Shown piece by piece: positions 11,742-24,567 of a stretch of 64,000 bases of DNA. Position 1 is the stretch's first letter. Each line of letters begins with the position of its first letter. The translations under genes were made by a program, and so were the position numbers. Below the pieces are notes generated by a model. It worked only from the letters and a program-made list of their open reading frames with translations. It ran no database searches and was not told the origin of the DNA. The DNA lies in assembly GCF_018139145.2 (NCBI RefSeq), contig NC_059474.1, forward strand, positions 44,038,344 to 44,102,343, read 5' to 3'. The DNA is from Gymnogyps californianus. Lineage: Eukaryota; Chordata; Aves; Accipitriformes; Cathartidae.

Positions 11742-14700
11742 GTAAGAGATTTCTACTTGTCTTATTTGATGTTCTCTTTGATACTTTTCCGTACTTTTGT
11801 ATTTCCATTGCTAAGACTTGCCTTATTCTCATGTGCTTTAAATAGGCATGTGTATGAAACCATAGCTTTGTGCTTTTCTAAAGTTAATTTCTTATTTATG
11901 GCTTAGTACTGATATAAGATGTTCACTTTAAACTTTCAATGTTATTTGGCAGGACGCTTGCTTGTAAGAATGTATGGCGGCTACCATTCATAGTGCTTTC
12001 ATTTGTGAATGCTATCAAATTGTCTGTTTGATAGAGCTTGATAATTAGCTGCTGTATAAGGGTACAAAACAGAAGAAACAAGTAGGGATTTTGAGCAACT
12101 TTTCCATAGAGAAAAGTGAGTTGCTGAATGGCTAGCCCTAAGGATAATGTACTGGAGCGGTAATTATGTGTGACCCATCGTTGCTAGTTGATGCCACTGT
12201 AGGTGCTGGTACAGAAGAACACATGGAAAAGAAGCTTTTAAGTAAAAAGGAACTTTCAAGGATATACTTCAAATTGGAAAAGACTCGGGTGTATTAATGA
12301 AGTGGAAACAGTAAGGGGCATAATTTGTTTTTAACCCCCTCAAATATTTTAATAGGTTTTTTGTCGTGGAAAGTAGTAAAGTTTTAAAATGTAATTATGA
12401 AAGGGCTTATTTAAAATACCAATTGAAGTGTGCAGTAATAGTTTCAAGAGTGGTGTGCTACTGCGAAGGAGAGTCAAATTAGATTTCATAAGCTGTAAAA
12501 CTCTACCTTTCATTGATATGAAGAGCAATCTATGAATTCCTCCAGAGTATGTTTCACAGAACTTGGCCACCACTGGCTGCTTACCTTAGTTCCTTCATCA
12601 TTAACTTTTTAAATATTTGGATGGGGGTTTTTTTAGCTTTTGTTTGGTTGCTATTTGTAGCATTACTTTTTCTTTTTTCAAGAAATCCATTTATTTCATT
12701 TAATTGGAAACGTCGTTTCTTTGTGTGATTTTTCATGCTAAGGAAATACAAATAATTCTGTAAAACAATGAATTAAAGATGATTCTGTGTTTTCTGGGAG
12801 TACTTCTCTTAACATTGAGAAAAAATGTTTCTGATGTACGGTGGTAATACAGTAATGTCACTTTTTATTGATATTGAAAAAAACACATTTAAAAACATGT
12901 ATTTCCAATTTACATTCTGGTTGGTGCCTATAACTGGCATGTGATCTTCTCATCCAGTAATGAAAACAACAGAAATACAAACTTTGCAGCTCTTAAGTAA
13001 GCATTTATTGTATAGTAATAAATAAAATTTATCTAATAATATAGGTAGTGTTAGCACATTGCTCAGTTAAAGGTCAGCTGAAACATTCCGTAGGGTCCTG
13101 TTTCTTGCTGAATACTCACTTTGTTGAGGGTAACACACTGAATAGGTAAGGTCAAAAATGCAGCACAGCTGTTTAGAAGCCTGATAATACAGTAGAAGTT
13201 CAAAAAGAAATTTGAGCAATGATAGAAGCAGCAACTGTACAGCTATTAAGTACTACGGCATGCATAAATCAAAAGTCAGTGTTTCAAGTAATTGGGTTCT
13301 ATGTAATACAGGAATGTAAAGTTCATAATTAATACTTTGAATACATTGAAATGTAATGCAAGCACAAAGTTCTTAAGAGTGTGAGATTTTTCCCTTAGAC
13401 ATTTTCCTTGGCCTTTTTTCCTTAAGCACATGGGTGGCATTGATAAGACCTAGTATCTGTACTTGAGACAGGTATTTGTATCATGTTGTGTATGTGGATA
13501 TATTATACTCACATTTATTTTATCACTTTTCTGTTTACAAATTTTTACTTTATAATAGCAATCAAAGACTGTATTTAGACTTAAGATCTAAGATTTTAAT
13601 ATGTGTGACTAAAAATGCAAGAGTCTTGTGGATTTTTGAACCTTGTCAATTTTTTGGACCTAGAAATATGTTATGTGATCCAAACTGGTTGGTTTGTTTT
13701 CAGACTTCAATGGTCACTTACTATAACATTAGCAACACCCGTAAGATTGAGCGGTGTCTACCTAATGTTGATTTTTACATCTAGTATATCCTAAATGTTG
13801 ATGTTTTGGCACTTCATGTACAATGCAGAAGATAATAACCATCTGCTTAGATTATGTAGACCAAAGCAGTTGCAAGATATGTGGGTATTTTTAGAACAGA
13901 TTGTTCAATTGCATGAAGCACTTCGGTCTGTGAGGTTTGTGAGCTTGAGGAGCTCTTCTGAAGAAAATGTTATGCTCGCATTCTGATTAGCTTCCTCCAA
14001 AGTTTTAGGGTCTGTGGGATCTTTACCACCTAACCTCAGCTAGTAAAGGAGTCTTTCTAAGGCAGGTAGAGAGATGTATTTGCCTTTAAAAGCCTTCAGA
14101 TGAGGATCTTCTCTACAAATACAATTGTTCCAATTGAGGGGAAAAAAACAGGTTTCTGGCCCACTTTTCAGAATTTCCTTTTGGAAGCCTTCAAAGTCAT
14201 GAAGTTCTCTCCTTTGATGGTATAAAGAATTCACATGTACTTTAGGAGGTATCTGAAATTTTAGGCACAAGTTAGACTGGATCCTACCCTACCAGTTTTT
14301 TTAGAGACAGAGTTGATTTGGATGGCTAAGAATAGTCTTTTCAGGGCTCTTTTTCATCAACAGGTAAGGAAATATCATCTGTGTAGAAAAATCTGTTTTC
14401 ATTTTACTACTGACTTTAAATTCCCTGAACATGGTGCCGTCAGAAATGTTTGACTTATGCTTGTAACATGGTACCAGAAATCAATCCTAAGCAGCTAGAA
14501 AGTTGTACAAAATAATAATTAATTACTATGCTGGTTTTCAATTAGATTTTCTGTTTCAAAGAGTTATACCTCATCAGCCTTAAAATAGAGGTAGTGTTGT
14601 TACAAGAATGTTGAAAAGTTTGTTATTTGTTATGGAATGCTAGGATGTAAACATAAAAGTTTGATGACGGGCTTTGGCATGTTTATTTTCTTTTAACTAA

Positions 14701-17700
14701 AGCAAAGCAAATCAAATTGTAGAAAACGGTTATATGTGAGAAATTCAGTTTGTTCTATCTTTTCTTTTCTTTTTCTCTTTAAAAAAGTTTTTTGACAAAA
14801 CCCACAGTGTTTCACAAAAACATTTCAACAATAACTGTTTAGAGTCTAGTGTTTTAGTACTGTGGTCAGTTACTCAAATTGCATATATCTAATTGTGAAA
14901 AAAATTTGCTTTCAAATATGAAAGATCCTATTGCACAATATTTACTCGATTTTATAAATAGCCAATATTTACTTGATTGAATTAATTTGACAGGCTACTG
15001 CAAAAAGGCAGTCCATCTATAGACAGAAAGCGATCGACTGAATATATGATCAGGAGTAGTTTTCTTTCATTTGTGGATTTGGGGATGCAAAAATTGTTTA
15101 AAAACTGGTTTCATTAGTGCAACTATATGGTTTTTCTGGTATGTACATTTCTGAACTTCAAAATTTCTCATTTGAGGCAGCAAAAGATACTGCATCTTAT
15201 AAGAAATTAACATGTCTGTGGTTTAGAAGAAAATATTAGATCACTATGTCCCTGTAAACTCACAAAGAAACAAAAATAATGATAACCATTCAACGTGATA
15301 ATGTCCTTTCTAGTACCATTAAGAAATTCTTAAAACTGTTCTTCAAGAGCTAAGCTCTCAAGTAGTATCCCTAAGAAATCCCTCAAAGTTGGTCTCCAAA
15401 GTCATAGTAGGTCCAAGACATCGGGCACATTAATTTTTAAGTGTACCAGGGAGTGCAGCCCCCCCATTTTGGGGATGTCTGAGAGCTACACCTAGAAATA
15501 AATCTTGCAAAGAACTTCTTAATCATGTATAACAACCTTATACTTAGCACATGAGACTTAGTGATCTGTACAGAACAACAGCTATGACAAAAAGCCACCT
15601 GAATGCAACTTCCCCTTTCAGAGTCCTAATTATTCTAGCAGATCCCTAGAGCTGTTCATTGCCCTTGGGGAGTTAAAAATCTGTTTTGGCACCCTTTCCC
15701 GCAGGCTGTCCTTTATTCTTGTCAAAGAGTTCCTTCCTCACTGAAAAACCATTCTGCATTTAAAAAAGCAATTTGTGACATCCTTTCTGGTTGTCTGTTT
15801 GCATTTAGGATTTTTCATATTTCAGTCTCTCTGGTGGCACTTGGGACAGGATTTATTAAAAGGCTTGGGCACAGTCCTTCTGACCAAGGTAGATGTGGTG
15901 CAAGTTTATAGTACCTTGCTGGTGCTTTTCAGAGTTGTTCCAGCTATTAAATAGTCCACATTGATCCGTACAATCATTAATATTATTTCTAAACAAACCA
16001 AACAATAGTGTTTAAGTTGTTCTGCTAGAGCCATCAGTATGCTGATAACAAGTTAAAAATGTAAAGTGCCTACATTGTTGTGTTTTTACAAGAGTTACAT
16101 AATTTTGCTTAACTGACACTTATTTTTTTCCAAAGCTGAATCTTATTAGTAATGCAGACTCGAATATTTCAAATAATTAATAGGGTTTTATTTCCAAAAT
16201 CCCTTTTGTGTCCAGATGTATTCGGATTGCATATATCGAGAAGTATCATTACTGTAAATGCTATATAAACACTTAAATCTTGTCCTCAGACCATTTATGG
16301 TCTAAATAGATGACACAAAGGGGAAAAGGGTACTTTACCCCCATACTACAGTAATACCCCCATTATTATTCCCTTGTGGATGGGGAAATAAGGAGTTGAA
16401 AAATTAAGTGAGATTTTACAGACCTGTTTAAAGTCTTTTAAAATATTTGTTCTATTTCTGTATTAATTTTGTGTGATAAAACTCTAGGGAATTAATGAAT
16501 CAAATGCAAAGCACAAAAAATACCGTAGTCCCACAAATATTACCACTAGCAGGCAGTCTGTTTCTGAAGGATACTTGAGTGCCATGTCATGTTAGAAGAT
16601 GAAGGACCAGAGGCCAAAGGTAATAGAGAATCTTCTTATGGCTTGGGAATAATATGATTATTTAGAGTCTAATGCACTAATAATTTTGAAAATAACAGAA
16701 AAATACAAGAAGTCTGAAAGAAAATTACTTATAATTGGCTTGTCTAGAACTAGCATGGTGAGATATTATTACACTAAAATTGCCACATACCCTTACAGAC
16801 TTGCAGCAGGAAAAGACCAATTTTGTATAGAAAAATGTAAATAAAATCAACAATTTCAGATCTTTGCTTGGAAGTTTTTACTTCATTCTGACTATCCTAA
16901 GTTCCTTAACGATGAAGAGACACAGATGACGTTATGCAGAGATAAATTAAATTTCCCTGATCTTCATTGCTGAAGCATATTTGGAAACCCTGATGTACAG
17001 ACAGAACTTGTAAGCAGAACAAGTTTTTGCTTACTCCTGTCAGTACTCTCCCATACAGTCATTGTATAGTTATAAGAGATAAAAAGAATTTCAGTTTTAA
17101 ACATGATTTTTGATGTCTGGAAAATGCTGACTGCCTGAGAATTTGGCTACTTCCTGAGATTATCTCAGAAAATGTCCCGTAAGCTGTACTGCAAAGTTGT
17201 ACAGGCTGGCAACCTGAATCATAGTTCTAGTTTGCTAGAAAGAAAAGGTACTTCTAATGACTTTCTGCATGTGTCAGGTTAGCATAAGCCCAGGCACCCT
17301 TAAACCAAGAGTCTAGAAGAAGAAACCCAGCCTAGAAGTAGTTCTGAGCAGGAATTTTAAATTAATCCATCTTTACTTAAAATTCAGACTTTGAATGGAC
17401 TAAATCAGTGTTGTTGACTGAAGTTTGGTTTGACTCAATCTTTTGTACAGAATTATTCTTATACACAGTGAAATATATAGGTGTTTATTGTAGCATTTTA
17501 TTTTATTTCTCCTTCCTCAGGTATCTTCTGTTTTTCCTTAATAGTCACTCCTATTAATAAAATGGTCAGTCTGATGTCCCACAGAATATATTTCATCTGA
17601 ACTGTCAATCTATTAGAAAACTGGTAGTCTCTAGCAATAGGATTCATCTTGATTTCCCCTCCACCCCATATAAAATTCTCTAAAACAGTTTCTGGAAAAG

Positions 17701-20700
17701 GAGAGACTTCAGGATGCAGACTTTCACAGGCGTTTAAGGGATGTTGCAGCTGTGCTTTATCTCTTTCCCTTGTACCTTTTTTTGTAAAATGAGGGTCAGT
17801 TAGCCTAGGTTTATTGTAAGACCTTTGGTACCTTCCCCATGTCTTGCCCTAACCCAGGCTCCGCTCCAATCTGTGTAACCGTAGTGAGCAGGAATATATT
17901 ACAACTTTAGACAGGTGACAGAGAATGTTATGCCTAATGCTGTCTCCTTCTTGGGCTGGTATGGAGCCAGATGAATCTCACCTAGATCAGCACTTTTGTG
18001 AACAGCACATACAACAGAAAGCATTCACGTCTGCTTAGTCCTCTCTTTAGTTTAGTCCTTCCTGCTCAGGTCTGTCCTGATAAAACTACATTAGGAAGGA
18101 AAACTTGTTCCCAGCTTGTGCACGGTAGGCCTCAGCTGTGAGATGCTGTTAACTGAAGATTTTCTGATAGCCAAAATATTAGACAAATCCATCACAAGTG
18201 AAAACCTTATTGCTATGCAGCTTGCACGCTGAACAAGTAAAAGCTGTGGTCCAGGTGGCGGTCAGGACTCTAGCAGAGTGCATGTGTGTTTATTCACATG
18301 TGTGATTTGTCAGTGTCTTTTATTGTACTGGACAGTGTACTGGTATTGGAAAGAATCATGCAGTTTACTTCTCTTGGCATATTAGATAAACAATTTTTAT
18401 ATAATGCAACATGTGAGCCATAAGTATGTACGCTGTTTTGATTTCCGCATAATGTCAAAAGCTATCTTCCTCAATGTACACAAGGATTTATTACTTATGA
18501 GCTTAATAAGCAGGCAAACAATAGTTTTACTTTGAAAAGCAGATTATATTTACTAAGAGTTGAAATTCTCCCCTGAGAAATAATCAGAAACACAGGAGCA
18601 TTTCTGTAGGTTCCTTTTGAGGAAATGTTTTGAATGCTAGTGTGTAAGACATGGAGGAGGGGTATATTTCTCAATAATATTTCCCTTGGGATTGTTTTGG
18701 CTGAGGTAAAGAGCTTAAGCTGGTACTTCACATTTTTCTAGACAATGTTTCGAAATAGCTGCATAAAACCTCATTTCATTATGGTATGTGGAAGTAGATT
18801 TCAAATAAGTGGTTAAAATGAGAGAAAGAGAAAATCTTCTGTCGTAATTTAGACATCTGAGCAGCAATTTTTGCTCTCCTCAGTAAAATGTCCTGGTACT
18901 TAATCATCAAGAATAAATTACTATCCTTCAGCCGTACTAATTTTCCCCCTTTAGTTTCTGCTTTTTATTTTGTGTCACAACTGTGAAAAAGGTGTAAGAA
19001 CAGCATTCCAGTTGGCATTCAAAGTGATAATACATGTAGTCTGTGATTTGGGCAATTAATTTCCTAGTTCTAGGTCACCTGGTGATTTTCTGATTCTTAG
19101 TTCTGTATCACCTGACACCCTCATGTGTCAAACCATGTTAGCAGATGTTAAGCTCTAGGTATGTACTTAAGTGCTTTCGTGACTCTTTTTCTCAAGTATA
19201 TCACCTTCAAGAGTGACACCTGTATTATTTTATCAATATTATAGTAGAGGGAGAAAGTAATTGCAGAGAGAAAGCACTCCTGATAATCTTAATTTTGGAC
19301 AGTTCCTTAAAGGTTCTTTAAAATTGAACCAAGAATTTTACTTTACCACAGTAATCTCCTAAGGGTTTATAATGTGAACATGGAACTGAGGTGATGATCT
19401 TTATGTGGTATAGCAGTTCTGGAGGAGGTGGGCTGCTCCATTTTAGATCAGACAAAGCTGCTTCTGTCTCTGTCAACATGTGCCTGGCTTACCTCTGAAA
19501 TACTTAGCGATTTTTATTTATTTCACCTAAACTAATATTTGACCTAGATTTCAGACATTCTACGCTATATTGCAGTGACTGATGGTCGTGAAAGAGTTTG
19601 GCTTGGTGAAACAAGCCAAATGGAAACTAAGAAGAGATGTGATTTTCTCTATTTAAAACACTAAAATTGTAAATACCAGAGAAGAGAAAGAACTCAAAAA
19701 ATAGTAAAAACAACAACAAGTATACCTGGGCTGTAAATGAAAATACAAACTACTTCAGAAGCAAATTCTGAACAAAGAAACATAAACTACTTTCAAGGTA
19801 AAGCATGATTAATTTTTGAAATTATTACATCAAACAGTTATTCAGTAGAAAGCTAGACCCCATGACCCACAGTGCTTTTTCTCCAGTATATGATGCTATT
19901 TAATAGATAGGTTATGACAGCTTTAATATATGTGAACTTTATTTTTCAGGCTTGGAAATAACAAAAGAAGTTTCTTATATGAAATGTTATTGTTTGAAGT
20001 AGGTTTATTAATTCTGATGTGCCAGTTATAATATATTCCTGTTTACTAGGAAGTGTATATCATAAATATCAAACTTCAAACTCTGTATTTAAATATTAAA
20101 CTATAGTTATGTTAAACTTTAACTGGCTTTATAGAAAATATTAGAACATAATGACATTTTTCTGATGCTTTCCTGTTGATATCAGTGATTTGTAATAAAA
20201 TCATCTGTTTTTTAATGATATTGCTGACTCCAATGCAAATGTTTTAGTTTCAAACTCTGTCCTTAACTAGGACAAATGTAATAAATAAAAATCCAGTGGG
20301 ACATCACTATGAGACACACTTTTTAAAAAATCTAAATGCTATACTGAAAGAAGTGAGAAAAAATTGAGGAATGGCAATAGAGGATGGACTCAATTCACAG
20401 GCTAATGCTAGTTAAGGGAATCAAGAAAAAAATAGGGATAAAATCTTCTGCAGATATATAATATCGTTCCAACCTTAATTTAGTGATGCATAAAACCTTT
20501 GAAATGTTCAGTGGTCTTTCACTATTCTTCAGATAAATTTATTTCTTTTTAGAATAAATTTTGAAACTGACTGAGAGAAATAAAATAAGATGATGTTTGG
20601 TTTTTTTCCCTTTTCCTTAGTAGAGTTTATTAAATACGTAACACTAGCTTCTAGTGTCCTAAAATACAGAGTACTTAATGATGTGAGTTTTTCCAGCATT

Positions 20701-22949
20701 GACCACAAATGCTAATTTAAAAATACTTTGTCCCAAGCTTGAAAGTGATGCCTCTTTCAGTAAACTTACAATTAAAATTCCACATGCAGATGTATTATCT
20801 ACAATTATCTACTTTGGCCCACAAGGTCCATACCTGAATACCCTTTAAAGTGGCTTTTATCTTCTATTCCCTTCTAGCTGGCATCTTATTCATTAAAATA
20901 TGTCTCCTCATGGTTACTTGTTTTCTGCAACTTGTCTTACAGTTTGGTGAGCTGGCCAGAATGCCAAATTCAGAAAAATTCTGTGAGCACAAGAATAATT
21001 CCTCCCTTCATGCAGGTACACAAAAGGCAGGATAGGAAACAGTATGTTTCACATCGACCCCTTTATGAATCCAAGGCCTGGAGGAGGATCTCTAGCTAAA
21101 AGCAGGACTAGCAGAGAAAAGAGAAATATCTGGGAAGTGTTAAGAGGCCTTCAGGAACAGAGCCTTAGAGGTAAATAATGTTATACTGAACATTCATCCT
21201 TAGACAAAATGTTTTAAGGTGGAGGAACCTTGCAAAATTTTTCAAATCAGAAACACCTGTTAAATAAGTTTGATATATTTTACTGGTAAAGCTGAATAAC
21301 ACATCTACTATATATCCTTATTCATTCAGGCGGGTCCTGTCTGTCTCTGCTCTTCCTAATCCACAAAAAAATAAGTTGTTTTGTCTTGACATTTTATCAG
21401 GGGCTGGAGAGGAAGGAAGAGAGACACGGTTGGTTGAATGCTTGGCTATATTTTTAAATTGTGTTAAACACATCAAAAATATCATAAATATCAAATGGCT
21501 TGCTTTATTTTTTTGCTTTTTTCTTTTCTTTCTGTCAAGCAGAAATAGTAATGAATGTGGCAGATCAACAGGGGGCAAGAAAAAGAGAGACTGCCCTGAT
21601 AAAAAGTCATAGTTAATTTAGGCTTTCTGGGGAAGGGGAATTTATGTGGTTGTCTGACTTCCACAGGGAGTTTTTGGTGCTATCAGCTTTCTTCTTTTCC
21701 TTTCCGAAATGGTCGTTCTACCATAGCAGGGACAATTCCACATACATATATAGCTAAAGGAAAATCTACTGATTTCTAAATCTGATTACTGAGTTATCCA
21801 AGTTGACCTGTTTTAGCAGTATAGAAACACTTTTCAGATTTCTTTATTGTTTTCAGAACAACAACTAAGGCAAGCAGGCTTGATTTTAACAGCAGTAGAA
21901 AGTGGGAATTCCTGTGTGCTCTCATGTCAACTTTTCTATAGCCGTATTCACCAATCTCATTTTTTCAGTGCTCAGTTTTAGATTAAAAGTGTTTAGTACT
22001 TAGTAGCACTAAATCTCGTTCTGTATTAGGATGTATACTCAACTGCCTGGCCACATGCACCATAAGCCTGTGGTATGACCCATAGCGCATGAACAGGGAA
22101 AAATGTGTGTATATATCAAATGCAGCTCACATCTTCTACAGAAGCAAGAGGCCTGGTGGTTTCTGAATTTCCCATCCATGTCCGTGTGCAAGTCTGCAGG
22201 TACTTTACAGTTGATGCAGAAAAAACAAACATGAGGTCTGAGCTTTGGCTATAGGACTAATTAACTCAGCCTGTTCCTGATGGCCCTTTTTCCAAGCAAC
22301 AATTTAGGAAAATGCAAGCTGTATTAGTAGGTCTGATACTGGCAGCTGGCTGCTCTTAGCAATCATCTTTTCCATGGCTTCCTCCCAGATGTAAAGTACA
22401 TCAGGTAAAGATAAAATATCAGAACTTTCAAAGCATTGCTGAGACTGAGTATCGTGTTCCTTTTTCATAGAATTGAATATATGTTATAGGAAGAAAAAAA
22501 TGGGCTCCAACAAGTTACCTGGAATTTATTCTCTTCTTAGTTCTGTAAACATTGCAAACCACTTAAGCTTCACTCTCCTGATTTATAATATCACTAAAAT
22601 TCCTCAACAGAATTATTTTCCAGGATATCACTCTAGATCATTTATTACTGTACATAATGTGTGTGCTATAGGTATAATGTTTGACCAGAAAACTCATATT
22701 TCTAAATGCTTTGAGACTGATGGTGGGATTAATTTTTTTAGCAGGTTAATTTAATTATTTTTTTAAAATGAAGCTGACATGTAATTTATATGTAGTATTT
22801 CAATAGCATACACTGTTTATACTGTATCTATGTACCACTGGAGCAATTTCCATGATGCAGCATTCTTTTGTGGTGGCTGAGCTCAGCAGCTGCTGTATCT
22901 TTCCTGCTATATGAATTTTTTTTTTTTTTTTTTTTTTTTTGCCTCTTAG
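11742..22949 (+). other. SPOCK3: SPOCK3 intron, 11.2 kb, phase 1
   Basis: The intron runs from GTAAGA to CCTCTTAG. It is AT-rich unique sequence with many short homopolymer runs. I recognise no exon, transposon or RNA gene in it. The only distinctive element is the 25-T run immediately before the acceptor. Frames such as 13476-13784 and 14040-14270 have no recognisable product. Confidence 0.85.
22916..22940 (+). promoter_or_regulatory. SPOCK3: Uninterrupted T25 polypyrimidine tract at splice acceptor
   Basis: Twenty-five consecutive T residues are followed by GCCTCTTAG, and the next exon begins at 22950. The tract lies exactly where the U2AF-binding polypyrimidine tract is expected. Runs of this length are replication-slippage prone, so length may vary between individuals. 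An effect on splicing is inference. Confidence 0.75.
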
Positions 22950-23171
22950 GATTTGATACCAGCATTTTGCCAATTTGCAAAGACTCCCTTGGCTGGATGT
23001 TTAACAGGCTTGATACGAACTATGACCTATTGTTGGACCAGTCAGAACTTGGAAGCATTTACCTTGACAAGAATGAGCCATGCACCAGGGTGTTCTTCAA
23101 TTCTTGTGACACATACAAGGACAGTTTGATATCTAACAATGAGTGGTGCTACTGCTTCCAAAGACAGCAAG
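22950..23171 (+). CDS. SPOCK3: SPOCK3 exon: EF-hand pair of the EC domain
   Basis: This 222-nt internal exon has acceptor AG at 22948-22949 and donor GTAAAA from 23172. It begins with two bases of a split Arg codon (RFDTSILPIC...), reads 73 codons, and ends with one base of the Asp codon completed in the next exon. It holds both EF-hands of the SPARC-type EC domain. The first loop is DTNYDLLLDQSE at 23012-23047, with acidic or Asn ligands at positions 1, 3, 5, 9 and 12. The second is DTYKDSLISNNE at 23108-23143, preceded by Cys, as in SPARC where the second hand is disulfide-stabilised. Cys residues at ...LPICKD, NEPCTR, NSCDT and EWCYCF are kept. Compared with human from memory, the main differences lie around KNEPCTRVFF. 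No stop or frameshift is present. Confidence 0.97.
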
Positions 23172-24539
23172 GTAAAAGATGCGAACAACCTGCATATGTA
23201 TATGACTGACTTTTTTGTAGTGCTTTATCTTTTTTTAACATATTAAGAAGATTACAGTGAACTACAAGCTCTTAAATGCTGTACCATGAATTTGTGTTAA
23301 GGTTTTTGACCTATTGTGAATACCTAAAATGAAGTAAAAAAAAAAACACCAAACAACCAACCCAAGCTAAATGGAAAGGCTTGCTAGAAATTCAAGGATT
23401 CTAAAGTGCAAAACAGCGGCTAATGCTTTTACAGCAATATTGTTTCTCATGCCAGCTTCCAGTAAGTATGCAGAGGAAAGAGACCAAAATAAAGAACAAA
23501 ATGTCTTAAATTATTTCTTTCCCAATCTACTTCACCTACATTATAAAATAAACGTTTTTATTGCTAAAGTAGGGCATCTTAATGTTCCATTTTGTGAGCC
23601 TATTAAAATAACTGAATGAACATTATGGATAAAGTTAGTCCCAGTCCTTTGGACCTAAAACCAATTGCTTTTTACTGCCTAGATGAATCTCTTGTTGATG
23701 TCCTGATATGATTTGGTTAAACAAATAAACACAACCTATAAGCATTATTTTCCTGAGGGTCATATAACAATTTTAGATCTAGGTGAGACATCACATAAAT
23801 TATATAATCAAACTAGTTGTAATGAATCAATGAATGTACTCATTAAATATTGGCTGAAACTAGACAGAATTGCCCTTTCATTTTTCTTACTAACATGAGG
23901 GAGATTTTCAAAGGGATAAATAGCAACCAGGGTCCAAATTTCTACTGCTAGTAGAGAAGATAAGACTGATTTGGTGGAAAGTTTGCAAAGTCGATTCAGC
24001 CTTTTTGAAAATTTTAATGTCAGTTTTTAAATCTCACTTGTGCCCTTAAAACTCTCGTGATAAATTCCCATTAGCACTCAGCATCTATGGTTTGACTCTG
24101 ATTTCTGTAGAAATAAAGATTTTTATCATGCCACATGTGACAGTTGTAAATCTGAACAAAAATAAAGCTGTATTTCTGTAGATACATACTAAATAGCAGA
24201 CTTCTTTTCTTTGGTAACTTTGTAGTTAAAAAGTTAACATTTAATCTTTCAAAACACCTTGTTTGTTTTATAGTAGAACAATATTTTGGCTTTTATTTTT
24301 ATAAGCATTTATGTACTGCTAACAAAATTAGTAAATGAAAAATAACCCATCCCAGAAGTAAAGTAGTTCTTAAAGAACATAACATGTTTTGTTTGGTTGT
24401 CTTTAAAATAAAAAATACACCACCACAATCATTTCAGCTTAATATATAAACACCCTTACTCTTTGGAGGGCAGCATAATTCTTTTCAATTGTCAGAGAAA
24501 GTACAGCACATAATATGTGGCCTAGCATGGTCCAAGGTT

Positions 24540-24567
24540 CTTCTACCAATTGACTCTTCTACCAATT
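24540..24567. repeat. 12-bp direct repeat, two exact copies
   Basis: CTTCTACCAATT occurs at 24540-24551 and again at 24556-24567, separated by GACT. This is a small local duplication in the SPOCK3 intron with no evident function. Confidence 0.7.

Noticed and set aside
11742..11845. Continuation of the first exon's frame past 11741
   Set aside because: A consensus GTAAGA donor starts at 11742, and the spliced product restores RPERTRFDTS, as expected for SPOCK3.
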